Position numbers and translations under genes: made by a program. From Aegilops tauschii subsp. strangulata (Eukaryota > Streptophyta > Magnoliopsida > Poales > Poaceae), in the NCBI RefSeq assembly GCF_002575655.3, contig NC_053038.3, forward strand, positions 148,072,885-148,136,884: 64,000 nucleotides of DNA, read 5' to 3'. Positions 1-10,270 of this stretch are shown in pieces. Numbering within the stretch: the first letter of the stretch is position 1; each line of letters opens with the position of its first letter. The notes beneath the pieces were generated by a model, which ran no database searches, was not told the DNA's origin, and saw only the letters and a program-made list of their open reading frames with translations.

Positions 1-1166
1 TTGACTCTAATCTTTGCCTTGCAGTCAATTCTTTTTTATGTCTTTTGACGTTTCCGGTGATAATCTGACACGGTCTGCTTGTGCGTCCCTTCTCTTGAGC
101 AGACAATGTAGGCATTTGTCCTGTGTTTTGCCCTCTTGCGTATGCCAAACCATGCACATCTTGCATAATTGTTGTAAAAGTCCCATGCCTTGTCGTACGT
201 GGTGAACTTCATTCCAGCGGCAGGTATGAGGTTCAGCGGCATGTTTTTATCCTGCATTAAGTGCAATGCTCTATGAGATAATTTGTTCTGTTCTGTTTTT
301 TAAATACGAGGAGTGCATACGAGTTTAATAAAGCATTGCAATGTTCCTAAGTTTTCATAAGAATCCAATGTATTAGATGCTAGGTCAAACCTCACAAGAA
401 ATATCAGTGTGCACTACAATGTTATCTGAATGTACTGCAAGTATTATTATTATTATTCAGAACATAAACTTACATGTGTGTAGAGTCGTTCACCAGATGG
501 TGTTTGCAGCTCACCGGGTTGTATTGGACATGGCGGGGTTATAGCAGATCTGTGTAGTTGAGGATCTCGCGGCGGCAATAGTGAGGAGGATTTGTACCTG
601 CTGTTGACTTTTGACCGAGGCACCGTTGGTGGTCGTAGTGTCGAAGTTGATGCAGCAACTCTGCTTGCAGCACTGTTTTTCGGTGCAGCAGGTGGATGCT
701 GAGCTCTATTTTGGGGTGCAGCAGGTGGACGTGGTGGTAATCCAGTGTTGTGACGATGTCTCGGTGGATTGGTTTGAAAATTTTGGAGCGGTGGCACATC
801 ATCATAGTCATAATCATATTCATCATCTGCTGCAACATCATGTTCAACTGCATCATCATTGTCTGTTCGGACATTCTGTCCAAACGTAGTGAACTCGTGC
901 TTATACTCTGGGTTGAGAACTGTTATTGGCTCATCTTCATCGTCGTCATCTTCATCCTCCTGTCCATGAGTGCCCTCCCAGATGAAGGTGACATCGTCGT
1001 CATCCTCGACTACATCTTCTCCCTGGAAAAAATCCTCTTCTGGAGAGTAGTGCACCCTGTTTGTTGTCGTGAAGAATCCTCGAGGAATCTCAGGGGGGAA
1101 CCTAGCCAGTATCTCTTTCAGAAGAAGCTTTACTCTTCTGAAAGTTGTTGTTCCCAGGGTTGTCAA
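1..1166 (-). pseudogene. FAR1-type transposase, N-terminal part, broken and cut by the window edge
   Basis: Read on the minus strand, an exon from about 1166 to 474 encodes an acidic, proline-rich N-terminal region: PPEIPRGFF near the start, long Asp/Glu runs, then a basic stretch ending LLPPRDPQLH...ITPPC. A GTAAGT donor follows at 473 and a TGCAG acceptor ends at 252. The next exon (251 to 1) carries the FAR1 DNA-binding domain, recognisable by GMKFTTYDKAWDFYNNYA and GIRKRAKHR, later KRIDCKAKIRV. An in-frame TAA near 36-38, where the family has a sense codon, breaks it. The same N-terminal motifs occur in the plus-strand gene at 3856-5084, so the two are paralogues in opposite orientation. 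FAR1 domains occur in MULE transposases and in their domesticated FHY3/FAR1 relatives. The stop and the transposon context favour a dead transposase. The catalytic part would lie left of the window. Confidence 0.75.
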
Positions 1167-1844
1167 TTATGCGCGACATTTTGTATCTGCTGAACGTCAT
1201 TTCCTGCACACAAAATGACCAAGCTGCATTGTCAGGCAAAATGAACTGAATCATGCGAACTGCAATGTGTTACAAATGGTACTGCGAAACTAATGCAAGC
1301 TGACTACATCACCCTACAAGGTGAACTAAAGTAACCGCACTGCATTGTTGTCTGTAATGAACCTACACAAGTGCACTGCATAACCAAGCAAGTTCACTAC
1401 ATTTTCCCCCACAACGAACCGAAGCAACCGCACTGCATCGTTTTTTTAGGCGTACGGGACTGCGTGTACTGCTTTGTCTGGAATAACTAAACTGATATGG
1501 TTGAGGAATTGTACTGCTTACCTCGTGTTGTAGTGATTTCTTGCGTTTGCAGGAGGAAGTTCTCTTCTCGTCCGTCTGCACAACTTTCGCATTCGCCCGT
1601 GCAGTCCACTTGCCCTTCAGAAGTTCATGAGCGTTCTAGACGTTGCTCAAGGTGAACGGAGACGGAGGATTTGCTCTGAAGGTCGTTGCAGACTTAATCC
1701 AAGAAGCTGCCGTGGATGAAGGAACCTTGCGCACAGTCCTCCTTGCTCGAATTGGTTTGATGTCGAGGGAGCACCAATCCACATCTGATGAAGTACAACT
1801 AATTGCAGGCCCGGAGGAGTTCGGCGGCGGCGCTACTGAGCTGC
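1167..1844. other. Non-coding flank of the left FAR1-type gene
   Basis: No convincing gene is seen. The stretch 1200-1440 is rich in short words such as GTGAACT, ATGAACT and GCACTGCA. These look like reverse-oriented relatives of the GAAGTTCA words that fill the neighbouring element, which would fit this being the 5' end of a related element lying in the opposite direction. Confidence 0.4.
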
Positions 1845-2275
1845 TGCCATGGAAGAAGGCCGATACGCTGGTTGGGGCGGCGTTGCTCGTTTGCTGCCGC
1901 GGAAGAAGGCCGAGAGGCGATGGGCGGCGGCGCTGCTTGCCCGCTGCCGCGGAAGAATGCCTGGAGGGGAGGGGCGGCGTCGCTGCCGGCCGCTACCGCG
2001 GAAGAAGGCCTGGAGGGGAGGGGCGGTGGTGCTCCCAGGCTGCCGCCGCGGGAGAAAGCGGGGAGGAGAGGGGCGGCATCGCTGCCAGGCCGCCATCGCG
2101 GAAGAAGGCCGGGAGGGGAGGGGCGGCGGCGCTCCCAGGTCACTGCCGCGGTAGAAGGCCGGGAGGGGAGGGGCGGCGGCGCTCCCAGGCCGCTGCCACG
2201 GTAGAAGGCCGGGAGGGAAGGGGCGGCGCTCCCAGGCCGCTGCCGCGGTAGAAGGTCGGGAGGGGAGCGGCGGCG
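1845..2275. repeat. GC-rich minisatellite, about nine units of 50 bp
   Basis: The landmark GAAGAAGGCC/GTAGAAGGCC recurs at about 1852, 1901, 1951, 2001, 2050, 2101, 2151, 2201 and 2248, giving a 50-bp period (47 for the last). Each unit contains GGGAGGGGAGGGGCGGCGG and GCTCCCAGGC-like stretches. Because 50 is not a multiple of three, long open frames across it on both strands are composition artefacts. It lies upstream of the minus-strand FAR1-type gene and could be its promoter or 5' untranslated region. Confidence 0.85.
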
Positions 2276-2358
2276 GCGATCTGGTGGGTGATGTGCAGAA
2301 TAAGGCTGGTGTTACTAAAATAAGACTCTTAAGGAGTGTTATCATAATAGACCCACCC

Positions 2359-2382
2359 TATATATATATATATATATATATA
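2359..2382. repeat. (TA)12 microsatellite
   Basis: A run of twelve TA dinucleotides lies six bases before the left inverted terminus at 2389. A different dinucleotide run, (GT)10, lies just outside the right terminus. Confidence 0.95.
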
Positions 2383-2388
2383 GGACAG

Positions 2389-2433
2389 CACTATTCTAAT
2401 CCCAGGATTAGAATAGTTATTTGGATCACATCA
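2389..2433 (+). repeat. Left terminal inverted repeat with nested palindrome
   Basis: Starts CACTATTCTAATCC. Bases 2391-2416 form a perfect 12-bp inverted repeat around two bases (CTATTCTAATCC / GGATTAGAATAG), so the terminus can fold back on itself as well as pair with the right end. Confidence 0.7.
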
Positions 2434-3048
2434 GCCCCTATAAGGGCCCCACAGAACCCCTCCCGAACTTCTGAACTGCCCGGCCCGACCCACTAGATTC
2501 GGAGGCCGCCCCGACAGGATGCACCTGATCCCCCGATCCCGATCCCGAGCGGACCAACCCCCCTCCTCGTCGCTCCTCCCCTCGATCCACGACCTCCCCC
2601 TGTGGTTCGCCGCTGATCTTCGCCGGATCCGGTGCCTCCCCCCGTCTCCAGCTCCCGGCCGACCAAATCCGGCACCTCCCCCCGTCTCCAGCTCCTGGCC
2701 GACCAAATGCGGCGCCTCACCTCCGTCGCCACCTCCTGGCCGACCACCGGCGTGGGCGAACGAGCGATGGCGGACGCCGGCACGAGGGAGCCCGCGTTGC
2801 CTAGATGCAGCGAAGCCGCCATGGACTTCCGGAAGCCCCATCCTCCTTCCATCCTCAGTGCCTGACGCCTTGGCAGAGTAGATGACGGCCCCTACGCAAG
2901 CTACGGCGAACGGTGCGGCCAACGGAGCAACTCCGTGGCGGAGGTGGCATCGGCGGCGCCTTCAAATCCAGCAACGGTACATGAACTTTCTCCCACTTGT
3001 TGCCTTCTTCTTCAATCTTGCCTTGCCTGACCTTATTGCTTTGTGCAG
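2434..3048 (+). other. Subterminal and 5' leader region of the FAR1-type gene, with a short tandem repeat
   Basis: GC-rich, with no clear complete gene. GGCCGACCA recurs at 2657, 2697 and 2738 (three imperfect units of about 40 bp, 2620-2750). The block CGCCCCGACAGGATGCACC at about 2506-2525 is repeated near the right end (about 54280). A possible first exon begins with ATG at 2881 and could end at a GTACAT donor near 2977, but its joining to the exon at 3049 is not in frame, so I do not call it. Confidence 0.4.
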
Positions 3049-5084
3049 ATGAACTTCGCGCCCTCTGCAAGACATGGATTGCCATGGAATTCCTCTCTTA
3101 CCTCCCCGACGAATTGCTCTCAAGGTGGCCTATCAGCTGCTAGAAAAAGGTTGGCCAAACTTCTAGCCATGGTAAGGTTGAACTTCCTTCTGTTTGTCAT
3201 TTTCTTACAGCCATGTGAAGTTCAGGTACTGTGTGAGCATCAGTCTAGGCTACAAAAAGCATTATAAAATCTGCCTGCTTACAGCCATGTGAAGTTCACG
3301 TAGTGTGTGAGCCTTAGTCCAAGCTGCAAAATATTTGGAAATCTGCCTGCATTCACATGTGAAAAGCAATGTGAAGTTCAACTATTAAGTGTGCTAGAGT
3401 TCAGGTTGGTATGTACAAGGTTGTGTGCAAAAAATAAAAGGAAAATAGAGCATGCATGTGATCACATGAAGGTCAGGTTGGTATGCACTAGTGGTTCAAC
3501 CATTCAAACTCATGAAGTTTCAGGTTTTTTAACTGTAGACAGTATTTCCCCATTGCATGCAAACAAGAAGTTCAGGTTGTGGAGAGTGCCCAGTTCAGGT
3601 ACATATAAGTAATCAAATAGTGTAGAATTAACACAATGTGAGGTTCATTCTGTGAAGGGCGCTCAGTTAAGGTACAAAAGAATTGACAGATGCTCAGCTC
3701 AATGCAGAGTGTGATGCCTGTCCTACGGAAAAAAATATGTACATGGACACCACTTTTATATGAGAAGTTCAGGTTGTCAATAATGCTTAGTTCAGTTACA
3801 AATGTATAGGCAGATGTAACTTGTGTGCTAATAAACATTTTTTCTTTTATGTCAGCAAGACGAGAGACGCATGAAGAAGCTTAGAAGTTCCCAGCAGCAA
3901 GTACACAATCCTTAGCATGTACGCGTTGCACCACCCCCTCAATGGGTCACCCCTCAAATGCACCAACAACATTACCAACCTGCTCCAGACAAAAAATGGA
4001 TGACACCCGAAACACATGAAGACTTCCAAGATGCTGGGTCACAGCCCTATCCGCACAACTTTGCGCCTCCACCTAATTGGGAGACGCCAGAAATCCCCCG
4101 CGGATTCTTTGTATCCACCAGCAGACTCCCAAGCACGCCGATGGAGGAGGGTGTTAGCTCAAGTCCTGCGTGTAACTCTGGAGTTTATCCTGGTGAGCCT
4201 CGTCAATGCCAAAGGGAAGGAACTAAACTGGATCCCAGGACTAATCCAACAGGAACACACACACGGAGGAGAGTGGTCTGCACACTACCACCGTTGGATC
4301 CTACTGTTGCTGCTATAAGTCAGAATTGTACGGGACATAAGGTAGATGGATCCCTTCACAAAACAAAAGAGCAAACCAAATCTAGGATCGCAATACCTCC
4401 ACAACCACCTCAAGCAAAAAGGAGGCAAACAAGAAAGAGGCCATCTTCAGCCCTCCTTCCTCCTCGTGATCCACTCCTTCATCCTGCTATGATTACTCCG
4501 CCGTGCACCATCCCAGAGGGACAGCAGCAGACTCCGGTGGAGTTGTGATCATACATGCACGTAAGTGAAGCAAATATTTAGGTATTTATATACGCATCTT
4601 GTATTATCTGCAAATTTTCTGCTCCCTCCAGGATAACAAGTTCAGAAACTGCATTTTAACGTGTCGTTTGGATTATTTTTTCTTTTTCTACAGATGCCGG
4701 ATCTCCCGGATTATCTAATACCAAGACTAAAGATGCGATTCCAAGATGTAGAGAAAGCAAGGGAATTTTATAGCAGATACGCCAGACACGCTGGTTTTGG
4801 AATCAGGAAGACGGGGGGGAATGACAACCACAAGTATTTTGTTTGTGCGTTCCAAGGGAAACACACAACTTCTGTTTCGGAGGCTCACAGGAAGCGAAAC
4901 AAAACATCGCAGAGGATAGGCTGCAATGCAAGAATGAGGGTGAAGGTGCAGGAGGATAACACATGTGTGGCAGTGGATATTGACTACAATCATAATCACC
5001 AACTCATGCAAACTGATGACATGCTGGTATTCTTGCACTCACACAAGAATTATGACCCCACTATTCTGGAGTACGTAAAGCTCC
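3049..5084 (+). pseudogene. FAR1-type transposase, 5' half (interrupted by a retrotransposon)
   Basis: Exons inferred from splice signals: 3049-3171 (starts MNFAPSARHG, ends at a GTAAGG donor), 3856-4561 (proline-rich, containing ETPEIPRGFF and LLPPRDPLLHPAMITPPC, GTAAGT donor at 4562), and 4694 onward after a TTTTCTACAG acceptor. The last encodes the FAR1 DNA-binding domain (RFQDVEKAREFYSRYA, FGIRK, then CNARMRVKV and YNHNHQL). Two in-frame stops lie in the second exon, one near 3914 (TAG) and one near 4546 (TGA), both explainable as C-to-T changes. The coding sequence stops abruptly at 5084, where the chromovirus starts, and resumes in the same frame at 19300 after the duplicated GCTCC. Role by family: DNA binding and transposition by a Mutator-type transposase. 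Domesticated FAR1/FHY3 transcription factors are related but unlikely given the stops. Confidence 0.8.
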
Positions 5085-6379
5085 TGTGACACCCAAAAAT
5101 TTTAATTGGCTTTATCAAACTTTTATTTGATTTGTGGGAGGTTATTTAAATTTTTCTTCTAAAGGACTCTCCTTCTCAAAAAAATTCTTTTATAACAAGT
5201 ATTTTATTTGGTTCCATCCAAAACTTGATCTTTGGTCATGGAGGTTTTTCCATCTTATGTTGACTCAACACAAATGTTTTTCATTTCGGAAAGCTCTTGA
5301 AAATCTATTCTTTTTAAAATAGCCCTATGGCATTTGGAGTGATTCTTCCCCTTTCAAAATCTCCTCTTGCCATGACCTAAGTGGAAATCCCCTCCCAAAA
5401 GCCATCTCCCCTTTTTTGTGTCAAGATAAACTTCAAATCCAGCAAGTTGAACTCCCCCATGATTATTTTTCCATTTATTTCTTATCAAAAACTTTTCCTG
5501 CCTTCTATTTTGATCCTTGGAGGTTTACAAAGAAACTACCATTTCTCCTTTGAGTTTTGCCTCCAAACAAATTTCCCTGGCTAGTCCTTAGAGCCCTCAA
5601 CCAGGTTCCATGTAGACCACTGGTCTCCAGTTCAAAAATTTCAAATTGTGCTTGCTGCAAGTTTGGACCATATTTGTCAAATTTGATGAAATTCATTTGT
5701 TTTCTCCTCCTAAAAATTTGAGAAAATTCAGGCAGCCTCTGGATGCATCGAGAGGTCACCTCACCAAGTCCCAGCTCCAGAAAAAAAATTCCTCATGCCA
5801 AATCATATCGTCGAACACCTGAAGGGCACTGTTTCTGTCAAGTTCAGAAAGTTCAGTAAACAGTTTCAGAGCCGCTGTCGTTTTCTTCAGAACCCCTCCT
5901 CGATCTCGCCAGTAGCTGCAGTGGCACCTTGCGCCCTGTGCCTCCTTCTTATCCCTGCGCCGCACGATCGCCTGGAAGCTTGCGGGCGTCGGCGACGAGC
6001 TGGCAGAGGTGTGCCTCCCCGTGAGTGGCAGCAGTAGCGCCCTTTGCGGCTGCCAGAGAGGCGCAGCGTTGGACGGCGCCGTCCAGCAGCGCCCAAGCCA
6101 CCAGAGGCCACCGCGTAGCCATCCACTCACCTATGCACGCTGCAGGTCCGTCGTCGTGAACTGGAAGGCACGGAGTGCGCTCCCTGCTGCCGTCGTGCCC
6201 GTACGGCTGTTCCGTCGAGGGCCAGCGTATTACGCAAGCCCGACCGAGGTTTGAGCAGAGAAACGGCGCCAGTGATCCACCACGATGATGCCTAACCACC
6301 TAAACCCCCTACCCAACCTCTGCCTCGCCGTAATTTCTCGCCGGCGTTATCCCGTTCACGGCCACCCCCTCGGATCGCC

Positions 6380-6387
6380 TATAAAAG
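6380..6387 (+). promoter_or_regulatory. TATA box of the 5' LTR
   Basis: TATAAAAG in a GC-rich setting. The same sequence is at 16351-16358 in the 3' LTR. Transcription would start about 30 bases downstream, near 6410, placing roughly 2.9 kb of the LTR in the transcript. An ATG at 6441 opens a 41-codon frame beginning MPSHWESLAEVFF. Confidence 0.75.
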
Positions 6388-7179
6388 GAGGTCCCGAGCT
6401 CGAACTCGAACCCGCACCATCTCTACACACCACAGGTACCATGCCAAGCCACTGGGAGAGCCTCGCGGAAGTCTTCTTCCCCAACTCCGGCCGCCTCGAC
6501 CCGCTTCGGGATCCAGCACGATTCACTCCCGTGCGTGCATCCCTGCCTCTCAACTCTTGCCAGTAGCCTCCTAGTGCATCCACATCTCTGACCCGTGCGC
6601 CAATTTGAAGTTTGCAGCAACCACCGGAGAGCTCCACCCTCGCCCGAACCACCGTCTGCCGGAGATAGGGTCGCCGTCGACGTGGTGCTCACCGACGGTC
6701 AAGTCCACCACCCACCGACGCGGAAGAACACCCTGAACCCGCAGGTACCCTCCGATCACTCTGCCTCACCGTGGTTCAACGCCGGCGACCACCGCAGCCT
6801 TCGGGCGCCGGCGAGCTCGGTTGGATTTTGAACCTGACGGGAGGGACCCCCCCGTCAGCCTCTCTTCTTTTCCCCTTCGAACCGTTTTCTGAAGGCGCCT
6901 TCAGGCAAAACGTGTTTTCCTTCTGGGCTGGCGTATTTCATACCGAACCGTTTTTTGTTTTCTCAAACTAGTCCCTGGATCTTTTCTGTTTCATCACAGA
7001 TCAGTCCTTCGACTAAAACCTTTATATCTTTTTAACAAAAGATGCTTTTTGATTGATTCTTTTTCTGTCAGTCTTATATTTTTGTCTAGTTTTTTATAGT
7101 ATTTATTTGGAAAAAATTTGGAACAATTTTTATACACGCAACGGTTTTCACGTTAGTATACGATTTCGTTATACCGTAG

Positions 7180-8929
7180 GTTCCGGAGGAGGTGACGGAG
7201 CCACGAACTTCGCCGAGCTAGACTCCGACTTCTCCGAACCAGGCAAGCATGTTTGAACCTTTGATATGATGGGTGTTTTGCATGTTTGCTTGAATGGTTT
7301 GTGCATGGCATATGAGCATCGGTGAGTGTTACGTTGCATGCAAGGCAACTAACTGTGTGCTTCGAAGTTTACTGTGATCTTTTGATGAGAGATGACCTAT
7401 CATGTGGTGACATGAGAGGTAGTAAGATGGTATTGTTGTAGCATGCCAGTCTTATGTCATCCAATAAACTCCGACGTTAACGTGGACTGAGCCACGTTAC
7501 CGTTCTTCCCTTTTCGTGCTGCCACATGTTTTCTGCAAAGAATACGGTTTAGTAAGTTGCTAACCTCTGTCCTTGTACACACCAAATAGAGGGGCCGGGA
7601 TGAGGTTTCCATGGCCCTGGATTAAAGCCTGTCATCCGGTCAGTGGGCATGGGTGTTTCCGGTTGGGACCGAGAGGGGGGCACCCCTTAGAGCGCGCGGT
7701 ATAAATTTGATCCCATGCTACGCGAGGTTGTAGCCTCCCCGTCTCAAAGTTTTTCTTGAACGTTGCCTAGGGTGATTCCTGGCATCGGAATGTGGAATGG
7801 GTGTGTACTGGATAGATGTGTTTCTCCTAAAATACCGTAAACAGAACTAGTCCCTTGTGACTACTGAAATCCGTTGGCTGTGGTTAAGAGTACAAACTCT
7901 ACAGAGTCAAACCTTCCGAGTCATCGTGTCCATGGTCAAAGACCGTGGCCAGCATATCCATATCCATGTCAGTCCCTGTGTCAGTCTCCGTGGAAATCCC
8001 CGGTAAACAAGCTTGAGTGGTAAACCCGGTTGTATGTTATTCCTATGGACGGACTAACCATTTTATTATTTCGTACCTGAATATTCCCTTGAAATGATTT
8101 AAATTCATGAGCTACTGAAATATCAAGTTATGTGATATAAGCCCTTTACGTGATGTCGCTCAGACGTCCGACTGTGGCACTCTTGTCATTTACTTTTGAT
8201 ATAAGCCCTTTATGTGATGTCGCTCAGACGTCCGACTGTGGCACTCTTGTCATTTTCTTCTAATATAAGCCCTTTACGTGATTTCGCTCAGACGTCCGAC
8301 TGTGGCACGCTCGTTATTTACTTTGATATAAGCCCTTTATGTGATGTCGCTCAGACGTCCGACTATGGCACTCTTGTCATTTACTTTTGATATAAGCCCT
8401 TTACGTGATGTCGCTCAGACGTCCGACTGTGGCACGCTCGTTATTTACTTTGATATAAGCCCTTTATGTGATGTCGCGCAGACGTCTGACTGTGGCACTC
8501 TTGTCATTTACTTTTGATATAAGCCCTTTATGTGATGTCGCTCAGACGTCCCACTGTGGCACGCACTGTCTTTTATATCCCATTATAATCCCTTTATGTG
8601 GTGTCGCCTTGACGCCCGACTGCGGCATTGTTAATTTATTTGTATCCTTTCGAGGGGTCATTTCAGACACTCGATTGGCATTCAGTATTACAATGGGATT
8701 TCGGGAGGACTACCGCCCGACTTCCTTTTTACTTCCCATGCATAGCTATTTTATTATCTGAGTGCGCATTATTAATCTATTCATATGCATCATGTTTGCA
8801 TTTGTTATATCTTATGTCCGAACTGTCTTGCGAGTACTTTCATGGTACTCACCTGGCTTGTTGATTTGGCCAGATGTTGACGAAGGCGATCTCATGGATG
8901 AAGAGTTTGATAGTGAGTCCGACGCCTAG
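7180..8929 (+). CDS. Candidate spliced acidic protein encoded inside the 5' LTR (C-terminal exons)
   Basis: Exon A, 7180-7242, follows ATACCGTAG and ends AACCAG before a GC donor (GCAAGC). Exon B, 8874-8929, follows TTTGGCCAG and ends at TAG 8927-8929. Joining them across the 1,631-nt GC-AG intron keeps the reading frame: exon A gives GGGDGATNFAELDSDFSE, exon B gives DEGDLMDEEFDSESDA, a strongly acidic tail. Both exons are preserved in the 3' LTR (17156-17218, 18849-18904). The 5' exons and start codon are not settled: the MPSHW frame at 6441 and a stretch around 6620-6742 ending at GCAG/GTACCC are candidates. A TATA box upstream and AATAAA at 9287 would make each LTR a self-contained transcription unit. 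Function unknown. A similar arrangement occurs in the unrelated-sequence LTR at 56208-60407, which strengthens the case. This is inference from splice signals only. Confidence 0.5.
8134..8580 (+). repeat. Tandem repeat of 63-64 bp in the 5' LTR
   Basis: GATATAAGCCCTTTA(T/C)GTGA recurs at 8134, 8198, 8262, 8325, 8389, 8452 and 8516, so spacing is 64 or 63 bp. Each unit contains GTCGCTCAGACGTCCGACTG. A degenerate copy follows at 8581-8650. The array lies inside the inferred GC-AG intron. Confidence 0.92.
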
Positions 8930-9323
8930 AGGAGTCCCAGTCAGTCCCGTGCGATCCTGGATTTTGGTCACTTGTATTATATACGCTTCCGCCACCCACA
9001 ATAAGAATCCTCGAGCCTCACTCCGACGCTCGATGAGCTATAAGATTTAGGAGTCATGTCACCCACTTCACCGTGACATATCCACCACCGCTTTTATTGT
9101 GAGTCAGTAGTTATGCCACCATGTCCGCCTTTATGTGTAATATCGGCGTGCTTGTAATAAATTGTTGAGCAGTCTCCGCTCAACCTTGTATTATATCTAG
9201 TACTCCTGGATTCTTTTGTAATCAAGAAATTGTCTACCAGTGAGGAGGATTCTTCTCTACTGGTCCGTAAAAGGGATCGGTTTCTCAATAAACGTTTTAT
9301 TGGAAAACCAGTCGTGACAAGCT

Positions 9324-9336
9324 TGGTATCAGAGCC
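9324..9336 (+). other. Primer binding site, initiator-Met tRNA type
   Basis: TGGTATCAGAGCC begins four bases after the end of the 5' LTR. It matches the usual complement of the 3' end of plant initiator methionine tRNA, used to prime minus-strand DNA synthesis. Confidence 0.93.
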
Positions 9337-9484
9337 AGGCTAACTATAGGAAGCCACTAGGTGCGATCGCTAATTGGTTATTAGCGTTTTTAGTGCTTTT
9401 CAGCATTTTGCAAATGTAGCTATTTTCTGTTGGTCATCATAAATTTATGATTTGACTACTCAGAATTTTTGCCTACTTTTGTAG

Positions 9485-10270
9485 TTGGCTGGCAGCGATT
9501 GCGAGACACGGGTGTTCACTAATGTGCCCGAGGGGTTTGTCAAACTTCTCGTCTCCATCACCAAGCTCACGATCGGGCCAGCGACTCGTCCAGAGTTCAC
9601 GCTTTACCAGCACAAGCTCAGCGACGACGTGTCTATGCACCAGGCCGTGGTGCAATTCAAGGGAGGACGTTCTGCGTCTCGCCACTTCCGTTTTGTGGGA
9701 AGGGCCATGCCTACGGAGAGGCATGCCATGCAGATGGCCGCCCGTGAGGCGATAGCTCGTCTTCGGGATGTTCTTCCTACGATGAAGACTCGTCGCTACC
9801 GCTACCTCCCATGCCATGTGCCATATACTTATCACTATGAATTCGCCTGCCATAGGGGAGAGAGGGATGAAGCTATCGAGATGCTTGTTGAGTATCTCAA
9901 AGCTCTGGAGGCAACTTTCGACAACCTCGTGGACGATCTTGTGGCTGCCCGTATGGACTTAGTTCGGGGCTGTTCTACCAACAGGAGGGAGCTTCTCCAC
10001 ATGGCACCGCCACTGACTTTCATCTCGTCCTCAGCATCCTATTCACCTGCCATTTTGGCCACCGCTCGCCGTCTGCCTACCACTGAGGAGTTCGACCAGG
10101 TCATTGCTCCTACCCCAGTCAGAGCTGCACCGCCGACCGCACCCGCACCATCTCCTCAGCGCAGTGCTACACGCCTGGAGCCTATTAGGGAGGAGGTGGA
10201 GGTTGAGTCTCCTGCACCGCTGGGTCTTACCCTCGGCAGGCAGAAGGAAATCTTCACCATCTCCGACTGA
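9485..10270 (+). CDS. Extra ORF between PBS and gag, unknown function
   Basis: An open frame of 262 codons runs from the codon after an in-frame TAG (9482-9484) to TGA. It has no ATG for its first 50 codons, although these look like real protein (VFTNVPEGFVKLLVSITKL). The TAG is part of CTACTTTTGTAG, a good 3' splice site, so the frame is probably reached by splicing from an exon in the LTR leader. The middle is mixed alpha/beta-like with FKGGRSASRHFRFVG and RGERDEAIEMLVEYLKALE. The C-terminal third is proline- and alanine-rich and low in complexity. No domain recognised. I recall similar unnamed proteins from cereal repeats but cannot confirm it here. It is intact, unlike the neighbouring gag and pol. 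An in-frame ATG at about 9635 is the fallback start. Confidence 0.6.
   Translation: MAGSDCETRVFTNVPEGFVKLLVSITKLTIGPATRPEFTLYQHKLSDDVSMHQAVVQFKGGRSASRHFRFVGRAMPTERHAMQMAAREAIARLRDVLPTMKTRRYRYLPCHVPYTYHYEFACHRGERDEAIEMLVEYLKALEATFDNLVDDLVAARMDLVRGCSTNRRELLHMAPPLTFISSSASYSPAILATARRLPTTEEFDQVIAPTPVRAAPPTAPAPSPQRSATRLEPIREEVEVESPAPLGLTLGRQKEIFTISD

Larger units (their letters stand above)
5085..9319 (+). repeat. 5' LTR of chromovirus (4,235 bp)
   Basis: TG...CA bounded. Contains U3 of about 1.3 kb up to a TATA box at 6380, a long transcribed part with candidate exons, a 64-bp tandem repeat (8134-8580) and AATAAA at 9287-9292 close to the end. Very long for a Gypsy LTR. Most of it lies downstream of the predicted start of transcription. 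Confidence 0.95.

Noticed and set aside
611..1193. Plus-strand open frames with His/Val-rich or Ile/Phe-rich peptides over the left gene
   Set aside because: They are the reverse complement of the Asp/Glu-rich N-terminal exon of the minus-strand FAR1-type gene, and their composition follows from that.
1799..2345. Long Pro/Arg/Gly-rich frames in several phases at the minisatellite
   Set aside because: A 50-bp repeat keeps several frames open at once. No protein-like signal and no consistent frame.
2389..2433. Assignment of the giant element to the CACTA superfamily from its first five bases
   Set aside because: No 3-bp target duplication, no recognisable CACTA transposase, and a FAR1/MULE-type transposase inside. 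Kept as an open question rather than a call.
8134..8580. CRISPR-like array
   Set aside because: Units repeat end to end without unique spacers, lie in a plant LTR intron, and are duplicated in the other LTR. It is a minisatellite.
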